DNA of 64,000 nucleotides from Anagrus nilaparvatae (lineage: Eukaryota > Arthropoda > Insecta > Hymenoptera > Mymaridae), in assembly GCA_022575985.1 (NCBI GenBank), contig JAKSXM010000142.1, forward strand, positions 2,914,001 through 2,978,000, in the 5' to 3' direction. Positions 1 through 12,306 of this stretch are shown here, one piece after another. Numbering within the stretch: position 1 is the first letter of the stretch; each line of letters begins with the position of its first letter. The notes below the pieces were generated by a model. That model saw only the letters and a list, made by a program, of their open reading frames with translations, made no database searches and was not told the origin of the DNA. The position numbers were made by a program, and so were the translations under genes.

Positions 1-15
1 AAAAGCAAAACTTAC

Positions 16-2158
16 TCATTATCAATTGATGTAAAATTATTGTATGATAAATCTAAATTTTCTATTGACTTACATGATGTACATGATTTAAGAAAAATAT
101 CTGCTGGTAAATTTTTTAATTTATTATTATTTAGTTGAAGGATTGTTAAATCTTTTAGATTTTTAAAAACACGATATGGTAAATTAGATAATAAATTATT
201 TCCTAAATTTAATTTAAATATATTTTCGTTAAATAAAAATAAATTTTCTGATATTTCAGTGAGTTTATTATACGATAAATTTAAATTTATTAAATTTTTT
301 AAATCATCAAATAAACCAGTTAATAAATTTCTGATATTATTGTTAGATAATGTCAAATTTTTTAAATTATTAAGACTTTTAAATCCATTAATTTCTAAGA
401 TTGTGAGATCGTTAGATGATAAATCTAATTTTTCTAAATTATCAAGCCCATCAAACGTTCCATTTTTAATAATTTTTATATAATTTTTATGAATATTTAA
501 TTTCTTTAATAAATTAAAAGATTTAGAAGCTTTGCTACTTCCATCTAAAAATTGAAAATTTCAAATTATTATGTTGGATTAGTAATAAATAATTAATTAA
601 GCATTTCTTACTTTGCTCTAAAATTTGTGCTTGAAAGCTTGATTTTGCTAACAAGCTTATATTATTCCTAGACAGATCTAATTCTTCTAAAAATTCACAA
701 TGACTAAAACTCGAAAAAAAGGTAATAACATCTAAATCATTCATAAATGATAATTTGTTTCCTGATAAATCAGCATAGTTTAATGAAACCAAATAATTAA
801 ATGAATTATTACTAAAATAACTCAAATTATTATCTTTTAGATCAATTCTATTTAAATATTTCAATCCATTGAACATACCACTGAAATAAAATTTTATTTT
901 TACTATCTAATATTATCAAAAATTTAATAAAATAAAACTGACTTACTCATTAATCAATGTAAACAAATTCTCTGATAAATCTAAAATTCTAATTTTATTA
1001 TCAGCATAATTAAAAATATCATTGGGTAATATTTTTAAAAAATTATTATTTAAATATAATTTTTCTAATTTTGAATTATTGATAAATAAATTTTTTGAAA
1101 TATTTTTTAATTTATTAGAATTTAGATTTATAAAAATTAAATTATTTAATTTTTTAAATAGATTTTTAGATATGGATTCAATATCATTATTGTTTAATAT
1201 TAAAATTTTTAATTTATTTAAATTATCAAATAAATTTAGATCTGTTAAATTTTTTAAATTGTTGTATGACAAGTTTAATAGCTGTAAATTTTTTAATTCA
1301 TTGAATAATTTTGGTTGTGTTATTATTTTTTGATCAAAATTATTGTTTGATAAATTTAATTCACGTATGTTATTTGATGAGTAATTAAATAATTTTGGGG
1401 TTATATTTACACTTGTTGATGATAAGTCTAAAAATTCTAATTCATTTAGATCTAAAACAAATAAAAATTAAATTAATTTAGTTTAATTAATAAACAAAAT
1501 TGTAATGAAAATTCTGTAAAGAGTTTGCCTATTAGATTTATTCTACTCGTGGCTAGCACGAAACTAGCTTTCAAAGGGATTTTTCAAGAAGGTAACAAAG
1601 ATTTTAAGTTAATAATGCAAATACTGCTTATAAACTATTGTTTATATAAATTTATAAACTATTGAGCTTCGGAAAAAAAATTACATCGCGCTATCTTTAA
1701 GCGAAATAATTTTTCAGTGTAAGAAATTTTCTTAGAAAACACACAAGTTCTGAGTACAGCTATGCCTAATAATAAATTAAATAAATAAACTGACCATAAA
1801 ACAAATTTTGTTCTAAATTATTCCCAATAAAATTATTAGACAATTTAAGATACATAAGATATGGAAAATCATCAAAATCATCTTTCTTTAAATAATCATT
1901 AATTCTTAATTTAATAAACTCAATACTCCTAACGTAATCTCTATAAAAGTAACATTTAAAATATGCAATTCGACCAGTTTTATAAGTAATTAAAAATTTT
2001 TTTTGAAATGATGCTTCCTCGTTTAATATCCAATCCCAATTTTCATTTATTCTTGAATTATCAAACTGACAATTAAATTTATTATTATTTTCACATTTAA
2101 AATTTTGTGATTTTATATTAATTATTGATAATGATAAAATAAATAGTAGTCTAAACAT
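16..2158 (-). CDS. Secreted leucine-rich-repeat protein, 5' part (gene continues past left edge)
   Basis: Four exons on the minus strand: 2158-1795, 1451-947, 880-612, 544-16, all joining in frame (split codons GAT, GAT, AAT), last donor GTAAGT at the left edge, so the 3' end is missing. The start ATG at 2158 opens a hydrophobic signal peptide (MFRLLFILSLSIINIKS) followed by a short Cys-containing segment (FKCENNNKFNCQFDN), as in LRR N-terminal caps. The rest is a ladder of about 24-residue LRRs of the form LxxLxLxxNxL, for example NLKNLTLSNNNIRNL and IENLDLSYNNFTSI. There is no membrane segment or TIR domain in the part visible. The 67-bp intron at 611-545 is supported by the in-frame stop met when reading through it and by LRR frame continuity. 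Asn and Lys are very frequent, matching the base composition. An extracellular binding role (Toll, chaoptin or connectin-like) is inference; the exact family cannot be told. Confidence 0.8.
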
Positions 2159-5100
2159 ATTTTTTAATTATGAATTATTTCAATTAGTTAAACACAAAGT
2201 AAACAGAAATTTTTTAATTTATATTTTTGAAAAAATACACCATAACTAATTGTAGTCTTATTTATAAAATTTTTTAGTTATCATTTAATGATTATATTAA
2301 AGAAATCCAAACATTTGATTATTTTTAAATGAAAAACTATGAGATTACAATTTTTTTAGATAAAATACTGGGTATTTCAAAATAAACAAAATAATCTTTA
2401 TTATCTTAAGCGTTTTTAAAAAAGTGTTTATTGGTTTCAACAAAATATTTATGAAAATATGATAATAACTTTTTATTTTACATCAGAAAGCACTGAAATC
2501 GATGCCTAAAAATTTCAGCTTGATAAAAAATATAAATGAAATCAGTTAGAAATTTTAGCATCTTTAAGATTGTCAAGATTGTGAAAAATTTTTCTCAGAT
2601 AAGGCATTGGCCAATACACATAAAATACCAAAAGCGAATCAAAATATTTAAAATTTTCAAAAATTTTCAATATGTATAAGAAAGGGGACTAACGCTTTTA
2701 GGGTGAGTAGATGTAAAAGAAACGGGTTATCTATTTTACATGAGGAGGTGGTATTTAACATGTTAGAAATTGAACGAAAACAAATATTTTATAAAATCCT
2801 CGATAAAAGCATTTTAAAACCCAACGTGACCAAACTCTATGATCGACTCTTCAAATTTTTTTAAGAAAATACTACTAAAAGTAACTTTAAATTAAATTTT
2901 CTAATTTTGGCAGCTTTTTTCGTTTCATAGTCAGACCAGTTTTTAAATATGAGAGGTTTTAATTTTAGTGTTCAATTTTGTTATTTTTAAAAATTTTCTG
3001 CTTAAAAGTTTTTGAAATCAGCCTTAAGAGTTAAAAATTGGTATTGAAGGTTATTTTTGTACTTGCAGTTCTGAAAAATAACAGTTTGGGACTGATTTGA
3101 GGACTTAATTATTAGGTTTCGTTACATTTGATTTAAATACAAGGCCTTAACAGTTTTTTAAAAATTTTCAGTTGCTCATGACACATAATTATAAAAATTG
3201 CTGCTTTCTCAAGAAGTTATGTCAGAAAAGTAGTCTTAATTATGAAATTTTTTTTTTTTAGTAACACTTTGAGATGGGTAGACAAAAATGTTACAGAGTA
3301 TAGTTGGGGCATTAATTATGAGAGGTATTTAAAAAAGCCTTCCAATTTAGTGGGAGGGGGGTGGCAAAATACTTTTAATTTAAGAATTTAGGTAAAGATT
3401 TAGGTTTGATTTTTTGTAATTTTTTAGTGACTACAAAAAGCGAATTCAAATTTTATTGAAACATTTATTTAGGTAGAAACTCACGTACAATATGAATAAA
3501 AATGCTGTTTTTTATTTTCTAATTGTAAAAGATATGCAAAAATAAACTTAAAACTAATTAGTTAAATTTTCGTATAAGCAGAAAGCAATTTACTTTTAAA
3601 TAAATAAGTTTTATTGCATAATAAATAGTTTCGTATTTCTGAGTTTCATTTTCCTGTATAATATTTCTATACGCTTTTAGACACTTTTTGCTGTGTTTTC
3701 ACTTGAAAAAAATTACCTTCATTCTTTACTTTCAAGCTTGACTATATAGAATTGTCTTAGAGAAGATGTGCAAGAAAATATTGTTAGAAATTTTATCAAG
3801 TCTGAGGCAGCTATTGTTACAATAGTCGATTGTGTTATTTATTTGTTTGTTTGGATAGTAGTTTGATCAGGTAAAATTTTAAAAAGTAAAATTTTTTTAT
3901 AGTATTTTTTTTAAATTTGTTTACATCAATCTAGTAAATAAATTTTAGAATTGCATCAGTAGCTTTGATAGTTGCTGTAATTCTTTATAGCCTCTCTAAT
4001 TACTAATAAATTTACCTGAACAGTTATTTATAAATTGTTCTAAATATGTGTACTGTAACTTATTACTAATTTAAAGGTCTTTTTTGAAGAACTCTTAACA
4101 GAATTATCTCCATTTTAACTTGGTTTTGGTTATAAATCTTTTCTTGCAATGATTAATGATCAATGATCAATCTTAATTTTTGTAGCTAGACTCTTAACTA
4201 GAGATTAATTATTGATGATAATAAATAAATATTAAACAAAATAAGTAAATGTGAATTCTTGGAGAAAATAAAATTATTAGAATAATAAACAACGAAAAAT
4301 TATTCTCTCAACTGAAATGTACTCAGAAAAGTATAAAATAACCTAACCCCAATTAAGAACCAGGACTTTTTTCATCTGAACAACACCACCTTGAAATAAT
4401 TTCAATTAAAAATTTAAAAATTTCAATAATTTAAACATAAAAATAAAAAATTTAACATATAACAGTTAAAACAAATTGAATATTTGCATGTTTTTATCAA
4501 TTTGTAAGTTTTATGTAAATTACACATTTTATAAGTATATTAATAATAATTCATCATGAAAATCAATAAATATATTTTTTTAATAACACATTTTTTTTAT
4601 TTAAAACGAACATTAATCATTTTTTAAAATTACACTAAAAAATTTAAAATTTTTATTAATTTTATTAAAGGTTACTGACATTTTTTTGGAAAATTGAAAA
4701 ATGTATTAAACGCCTGTGTAATTGAAAATACATTTTCACTTAAATTTGTATTGATCAGCATTGCTTTCCTGCACACAGCTTTAAAAAAATTACATATAAA
4801 GAATTCGTGTTCCATTTATATAAATATGACGATTAAATTAACGATTGCTTTAGTAAAAAAAAGTAAGAATTTTAAACTATATATATATATTTTAAAGAAC
4901 TTATATGTAATATAGCGTGCTTTGAATCACTTAACGCTCTATAGAACAAGTTATATTTATATAAAGATGGATTTTTTTTCTCCTTTAAATTAAAAAAAAA
5001 AAAAAAAATTGCAGAAATGAATATTTATTTAATTTATGTTATATATATATATATTTATTACATTAATATAAATTTAACCTTAATTTTTTTTAAATATATT

Positions 5101-5713
5101 ATATCCGTATTGCTGTTACAATGTCAAGGTTTATTTATTTGTTTTATTTTATTTATTTATTCAAGTAATTAGAAATATTGTGAAGGAATTTTATTATACT
5201 TATATAGAAATATGATTGCACAGGAATATTCAGCATGGGGATTTTTGGGAATTTTGAGAAAGTCTGCATGATTTCTTGAGGATTTATTGGGTTGGAATTT
5301 AATTTTCAATAAACAACAGTCAGGGTGTCCTAGGGACTCAATATTTTTCAGAATTAGAAATTAAAATACTTGGATGATGATAGCAAAAATTTCAGATTTA
5401 TCCGGGACCCATTATTTACTTTCAAGACTGCTAGCAACCCTAGATAAATTTTTATTTACAATATAGGGCCTATCAACTGCAAAATACGCTTTGTCTTCTA
5501 GGGTTATTATTACTTTGGAGCCTCAATATGAACTGTATTGTCTATTTTTATGAATATTCATACATAATAATTATTATAATCTACCACAAAGCCTAAAAGT
5601 ATTCCAAGGGACCTCTCTTAATTTGAAACTCTGTACAACACCTCTGTTTTATAGTTTATCCTAACAAATCTACAAAATTTCAGCAAAATATGCTCAATAT
5701 TCACTATACTTTA

Positions 5714-6034
5714 ATTTTGCTTAAATTACTTGAACTGCTCGAGTTTTCAAGAATTTGCTTGGATTTTTAAGTAAATTTTCTAGAAAATTCAAAAATATAA
5801 GCACATTTGCTTAAAAACTTTAGCAGTTCAAACAAATTGGCTTGAAAGTTCCAAGAGCGGATCCAAAAGGAGCGAAGAGGACCTGAGAATAAAAAATGTA
5901 CATGTTTTTTAATAAAATTTATTATAATTAAAAAAAAAAATTTACTGAATCCTCCTCTCCCTGAAAAAATTTCTGGATCCACTGCTGGAAAATTTAAGCA
6001 GTTTAAGCAAAATTCAAACACAGCAACCTGACAG
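5714..6034. mobile_element. MITE-like inverted-repeat element, family A copy 1
   Basis: The left arm (5714-5750, reading TTTTGCTTAAATTACTTGAA) is an imperfect reverse complement of the right arm (5987-6034, reading TTTAAGCAGTTTAAGCAAAA). The right end finishes AGCAACCTGACAGT. The same arm and the same ACCTGACAGT end recur at 56012-56214, so this is a dispersed family rather than a chance palindrome. No coding capacity is seen. The element is interrupted by another inverted-repeat element (5849-5992). Confidence 0.6.
5849..5992. mobile_element. Short inverted-repeat element nested in family A copy
   Basis: About 20-bp terminal inverted repeats: TTCCAAGAGCGGATCCAAAA at 5849 and TTCTGGATCCACTGCTGGAA at 5973-5992, complementary apart from a few positions. 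The interior is AT-rich with a purine-rich part near the left end (GGAGCGAAGAGGACCTGAG) mirrored by a pyrimidine-rich part near the right end (CCTCCTCTCCC). It lies inside the larger element at 5714-6034, so it probably inserted later. It is non-autonomous and non-coding; the superfamily cannot be named. Confidence 0.55.
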
Positions 6035-7781
6035 TATTAAAAAAACAATCAATAATTTTACCTAAAAATAAAAAGCATTAAAAAGTTATTAATTTTTATA
6101 ATGCAATAAATTTAAATATCAAACCCAAGTACCGTCCTAACCAATTTCGAATGCACTTAATAATAATATGAGTCATATAAAATTTTATTATTCTAAATAT
6201 ATATATATATAACAATAATATTATAAATGTGATTGATTATACATTAAAATAAAATAGGCAAGTGGTATAGTACAGAGGTAAAAAAAAAATTAACAATTCA
6301 TGCCTTTAAAAAACATTATTTTACCTGTTATAAGGTTATGCATTAAACATTAGTTCGTATAAATTCTGAGTCATAAAAATAAAAATTTATTCATGTGCGT
6401 GATGAGGTACAAAAGGTGAAAGTTATAGATAAGATTTTATTGAATGAATTTTTATTTTTAGCTTTTTAAATAACTACTTTTTACCTAAAAATGCTTTTGG
6501 TTTTAAATATTTTATTTTTTCTTGTGTTTGTATGCTTTTTGAAATATTATTTTCTGACATTTTGCAGTGAGTAACATTTTTTTAAAAGTCATAAATTTTT
6601 GAGCTTTTTTTTTAAGCTTAGAGATATGATTTAAGAGATAATAAAATGCCTATTCTTTTTTTTTTATTTTTTTTTTTTTTTTTAAAGACTGTAGGATATA
6701 AAAAGTCATTTTTATTTAGGTTTGGTTAATCAAGAAAATTTATTATGTAATATATCTTGTGGAGGATCGCTGATTATCTACTTTTTAGTGAAATAGAATA
6801 ATTATGCAATTGTTTAATTGTGAAATCTAGTATTTTTTTGGTTTTACCACTAGAAAAAGTAAAGCAAAAGAATAAAAATGTTTGGAACCGTTTTCAAAAA
6901 ATAATTACCAATTTATTAAGATCCATGCGTTTAAAATGCAAATTTATTTGGAATTTAATGCAAAATTTAGTAAAATCATTTATATACAGTTAAATTTCTG
7001 CCTAATTTTAAGATATTTCTTTGTTTTCAAATTTCTGAAAATTTTTTTGATTTCAAAACACTAAATTAAACTTCTCCAAAATTACAATTTACAAATTCAA
7101 AATATATAACCTTCCACAGAAAGATTCGACAAGAAGAAAAACACTAAAGAAAATATATAATTGGGAAAGCCCAATTATACCAATTTTGTACCATTTGATA
7201 CAATTATTAAACATGGATTTTTTGGTACAAAAATTTTCAAAATAAAACCAACACAATAGAATACAATTTTATCCTATAAAATATTTAATGCCTTACCATA
7301 CATGTACTTTATCCTTTTAATCCCTAAAAGAATAATAAAAAGTTTAAGAAAAGAACGTAAAATTCTAGTAAAATTTAATGTAACATTACAAGCATACTTA
7401 AAAATTATATTTTTAGTTCAAAGTTAATACAATTAAAAGTTTTTTATAAAAATATAAAGTTTAATATATATAATTGTCTTATAAAACAAACTTAAAAAAA
7501 AAACTTCTTTTACTTAAATGTATGAAATTACATAATTTATCTTGATAAAAATATTTTTCTAAATATAAAAAATTTTGCTTGAAAACAAAAGTAATACAAC
7601 TAATTTTTTTATATTAGGCTTTAATTACAATGTCTTGGCTTATTGTATATGAGTTTTAATGAATAATTTAATAAATTTGGTCTGTGTTATTTAAAATATA
7701 ATTAAGAGTGATTTTTTTCTATTTTATTAAATTCATGAATAACTTATTTTAGGGATTATATAAAATTAGATTAAAAGTTCA

Positions 7782-8175
7782 TGTCTTACCATACTTTGGG
7801 TTTTTCTACTTGAATGATAAATAAATGTTTTGTCTGGAAGGTAAACCTAATTAAAAGTATTAATATTAATGATTTTTTGAAGTGTCTTACTAAACTTGGA
7901 CCTTTTCTACTTAAAATAATTCAAAATTTATGTAAATAGATTTTTAAAAAATTGTGTCTTACCAAACTCGGAACGTTTCTACTTAAAAAACTTTTTTAAA
8001 AATTCTGTTTCTTTTATACATTTCTTTTGTTTATGTAAATTTTGTAAACAAAATATTTTTAACTAAACTTTTTTTATATATCCTTAATTTTTTTGTAAAT
8101 AATATTTTGCAAATATTATAATAAAAAATTACAAATTTATTCATGCTTTACTAAACTTGGAATTTACCTACTTTA
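7782..8175. repeat. Four diverged copies of a ~30-nt motif
   Basis: Copies begin at 7782, 7883, 7955 and 8144. Each starts with a variant of TGTCTTACYAAACTTGGA and is followed within a few bases by a variant of TTTCTACTT. Spacing is irregular (101, 72 and 189 nt) and the sequence between copies is unrelated AT-rich DNA. Conservation is therefore confined to the motif, unlike an ordinary tandem repeat. The function is unknown; no hairpin partner was seen around the copies and no open frame runs through them. Confidence 0.6.
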
Positions 8176-9688
8176 AATATTTAATTTTTCTGAATTTTTA
8201 ATATCAAAGCAAATAAAAAGTAATATTTTTCAGCTCTGTATTTTTTTTTTTAATTCAAAGTAAAAATTTTATTTAAATAAAAATATAGACATTTCTAAAA
8301 AATTTGAATACAGTGTGGATAAAAAAATTTTTTCATGCATAAAATCTAAAAAAAAAAAAAAGTTTACACATTTTTCTGAAGAGTACATTCTCTCAATAGT
8401 ACTATAAAATACAGTGTAAAAAATAAGTATAAGAATCTCTTAAAATAAAGTGAGCTTTTTGTATGCATATCTTGAAAAAAAGCAAAAAAAAACACGTGTT
8501 TACACATAATATATTTACGTAAATATCTTCATATACAACGTGATTAAATGTGAGTGAAAGAGAAAATAAATCTAATTTTATCATGATTTAACAGACATCT
8601 TTTCTAAAGTATTTTTAAAATTAGTCTATAGTTAAATATTTGTTTTTTAAGTACACAAAAAATACTGAGTGTAAATAAAAATTTTGTACTTGAACCTGAC
8701 CTCTTAGAATTATTGTTAGAAATTCTTTAACTTATTATATCATATGTATTTATAACTTATGTATTACTGTTTTAATATTTTATCAAAGTATGTAGGAAAA
8801 AAGTTATTGTAATTTTTTAATTAATTTTGCAAATTTTAATAAGTAATTTAAAGATTAACAAAGTTAGAAAATTCGTTTGAAAGTTTTATTAAAATATTCT
8901 CCAGACAGATGCTTTACTAATTTGTTTTAAATTCAGAGTTTTAAATGAATTTTATTAAAAATATATTACATTAGTTATTAAAACTGCATTTAATCAGTAG
9001 GGCTTAGAAGAAAGATTTAATAAAGAATGATCCATCTATAAAAAATCTACTTGTAAAGTTTATTTAATTCTGGGTTTATGCTTCGGTGATATAAATTCGT
9101 ACATGAAGATTTCTCAATTTTCAGATATTTTATTCGTAATACTCATCAAAACACCATATCATATAATACTTTCTAATAATATTACAATAATTTGGGTTGA
9201 ACAAAACGTAGCAGCAAGTGAAAGGACTACTTAACAAATCATGTATCACAAAATGATAATTAAAACATAATAAATAAAGATAGTAAATAACTGTATAAAA
9301 ATTTTATTCGTTATTATTCCTCAATCTTATATATAACATACAAAAGCCATTTCTATTGCGAGCAAAAGCGCCATCTAGAGTTTAAAAAACTTACTGTACC
9401 TGAGATATAATAAATTGTTAAAGTTATGTGTATATTTTCCGAGATATTTTCTGAAACAATACTGTTTTAATTATGTATACTTTAACTGACACAGTAAGCT
9501 TTTAAGACACCGACATAATTTTCACTTCTTTTACTTAATTCTTTATTATATGAGTAATGAGACAATTTAATACCTCGAATGAATACAATTTTATCATTTT
9601 GAACACATAAATTATCTTTTAAGAGTAAGTATTTAGTATTTTTCAAAAAAATTGTTATTTTTTTACTCTTAAAGACCTTTTTTTTTAA

Positions 9689-9730
9689 TAATATCCTTGA
9701 TAAATAAAATTTTTTTTATCAAGGATATTT
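9689..9730. repeat. Perfect short hairpin
   Basis: AATATCCTTGATAAA is followed, after about 12 nt of A/T loop, by its exact reverse complement TTTATCAAGGATATT. A 15-bp perfect stem with several G/C pairs stands out from the surrounding AT-rich DNA. It may be a short MITE remnant, a structured RNA or chance. Confidence 0.55.
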
Positions 9731-12193
9731 TTTTAAAGTTTTATAATACTATTCTTTTATCTTTTATTCGTATTATATATTATGAAAGTCAAAAAGCTTA
9801 AATTTTTTTAAGTACCTTTAGAATTTAATACGTGTCAGTAAAGATTTTTTTCTAAAAGTAAAATTTTTTTTATTAAATATTTTTAATTAAAATTCTGTAA
9901 AATATTTTTTTTTTTTAATAAATCGTGACGTTAAACTCTTAATTTTGTATTTTTTGGCATCAGAAACCACTGCATTTTTTGTTAAAAATGAGTATAAATC
10001 ATAAATAAAATATATTTTTTTACTCTAAAATAATCAAAGAGATAAATGAAACTACTTTTTTATTATATTTATTCCAAAAGTAAAAAAAAAAAAAGTAAAT
10101 TTTTACCTATAAAATAATATTTTTAGTGAACGTCAAATTTATATAAAGTAGGAAGTTTACGTCAGCATGTTTTTTTAGTTTAAGTTTTTGACATACTTAT
10201 GTGCAAAGCCTCTAAAAAGAAAATATCTTAAAGAAAAATTTGTTGTCTACTTATATGTCAATTAAAGTCATTAACTATAAAAAATTTTTTTCTTAAATCT
10301 CTTTAATATAAAACAGAGAATACACAAATAATTATTTTTTTTATCTCAAAAAAAAGAGCTTTTTAGTTGTTTCGTATGCACTATCTAAATAAAGAAATGA
10401 ACAAAAAAAGGGGCATAGAAAAGTTAAGCCCTCATGTACTGAAAAAGTACATAAACTTTTCTTTTAGTCTATAAAAAAAATAAAAATTCTTTAAAAAAAA
10501 AGTTAATTAGATAATATAAATGTTTTTTTTTTTAAGAATAAAAAAAAATCAATTAAATTTTTATAAAAAAAATAATGAATAAAAATAAAAATAGAATTTT
10601 TAAAGACAGAAAATAAAAAAGACATAAGTGCAAGTACATGTTTTATTTGCAGAGAAGTTAATTTTCTATACATAGAGAACCATTTATATTATAGTTTTTA
10701 ACTTAACAAGACATTTTTCTTATTATATTTAGAATTAGCTACACTTTACTTTATTTCTTTTTATTTGAGATTTCCAATAAAATCAAAATAACAATAAAAA
10801 TAAAAGAAAGATTTCAAGAGAGAGAATAAAATGACTAATTTAATACTTACACTGTTGATGCTTTTAGTTATAAAATGGTAATAAATTTTCTTTTACTCCT
10901 TGGAGAGTTAGGAAATTCAAAAAATTTTAATGCTGATAGTATTAGTTACAAAATATTTTCATAAATAAATGGGACCAAAAATAAGACTATGTATTTTTTA
11001 TAAGGTCACGTTATCCTCAAAGTGTTAATCAAAGTATCTAAATTCAGTAAAAGAGTAATTGCATTTTGCTACAATGAGTATACAAGTGTGTACTTTAGTA
11101 GTAATACAAATTTTTCAGTATTTAATCAATCCACAGAGAACTATTTCAACAGAGAATCAGTGCCAATGTTTTAGCCAAGTTTTCTCATTATTCTTCATTC
11201 AAAATTTAAAGTTAAAAATTGATAAAAAAAATTAAAATTTAAGAATTTTAATAAGTAAAAAACAAATTAAAACTTTTGTAATTAAGCTAAAGTTTAAGTG
11301 TTGTTATAAATAAAATAATATTCATAATGTAAAAGTTTTATTTATTTCATTACTTACATGACTTGGTAAAAAAAATTTATGATAATATTAATCAATAATT
11401 TATACTCTGTTATTATATGAAACATGCTAAAAAAGCAGAACATTTTCAATTTTCTTTCGTTTAAGAAATAAAATATTTAATAAGGTTAATTTTTCTCCCT
11501 TCATTAAAAAAAAAAAAAAAAAATTCAAGCTATTTAATTTTATTAATGTCAAAGTTTTTATTTTTTTTAATATTTTGAAAATCAATTATAAAAATAAAAA
11601 TGTGTTGAGTATAGATTGAAAGTGTATGCATGATTATATCGAAGACAAAAAAATCAAAGCAGCATACATCGGCTTCCTAACGTACATTGATATATATGAT
11701 TACCTTCAGGGCTTCCAATCACTTTGACATTTTGCCCTTCTATATATGAATATAAGATTTATAAATACTTGAAATTTTTTTTTGTCAATTTTATAAAAGA
11801 AAAAAAAAGTTAAGAAAGAAGAAAAATTTAATTTTAAGACTTTTTCCTTCAGCTGTAAAAAGTTAACTTTTTTTTTATTACAATGCATGAAGAAAGAATA
11901 GATTTATTGAGTGCAAAGTTCAGCACTTGTGATGTTTTGATGACCTTAACATTTCTTTAATATTCAATAAAATTTTAAATTTATACCTTGTTATTAAATT
12001 TTTATTGATTTTACAAATTATTTTTGTAGCAAAAAAAAAAATTAATCATAAATTTAAATTCTAATCAGAATCAAATTTTTTTTAGGTTATAATCGATTTA
12101 TATTAAAATAGCTGACTTCCTTAATTATTTTTGTCTAAAAAAAATTAATAAAATTAATTAGAATGATTTTTTTTCTTATTTATTTTTTAATAG

Positions 12194-12306
12194 AGGCGTT
12201 GACGTCGAGCCGGTGTTAGAATGAATTTATATAATACTATATTTTCTCGATCGATTCCCGGCTGCTGAGAACCACGTGACGGGGTGCGGTATTTGTGACG
12301 TCACTT
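12194..12306. promoter_or_regulatory. CG-rich island with CRE and E-box sites, candidate futsch promoter or enhancer
   Basis: A block of roughly 110 bp with far higher G+C and many CpG than anything within several kb. It holds GACGTC at 12201-12206, a TCGATCGA palindrome near 12247, CACGTG (E-box) at 12273-12278 and a full palindromic cAMP-response element TGACGTCA at 12296-12303. It sits about 1.4 kb upstream of the first visible futsch exon on the same strand. Assignment as the futsch promoter is inference from position and composition; no TATA box or initiator was defined, and the short frame starting at ATG 12221 is not a convincing exon. Confidence 0.4.

Noticed and set aside
4694..4915. 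73-codon plus-strand open frame in the gene desert
   Set aside because: Low-complexity Lys/Ile/Asn composition, no upstream or downstream exon, no family resemblance; expected by chance in this base composition.
5767..6021. 84-codon minus-strand frame with a protein-like look
   Set aside because: It crosses both nested inverted-repeat elements and takes its sequence from their arms; a repeat-derived frame, not a gene.
12221..12270. Short plus-strand frame from ATG 12221 as a futsch first exon
   Set aside because: It stops after about 15 codons, has no donor in the right phase and no MAP1 resemblance.
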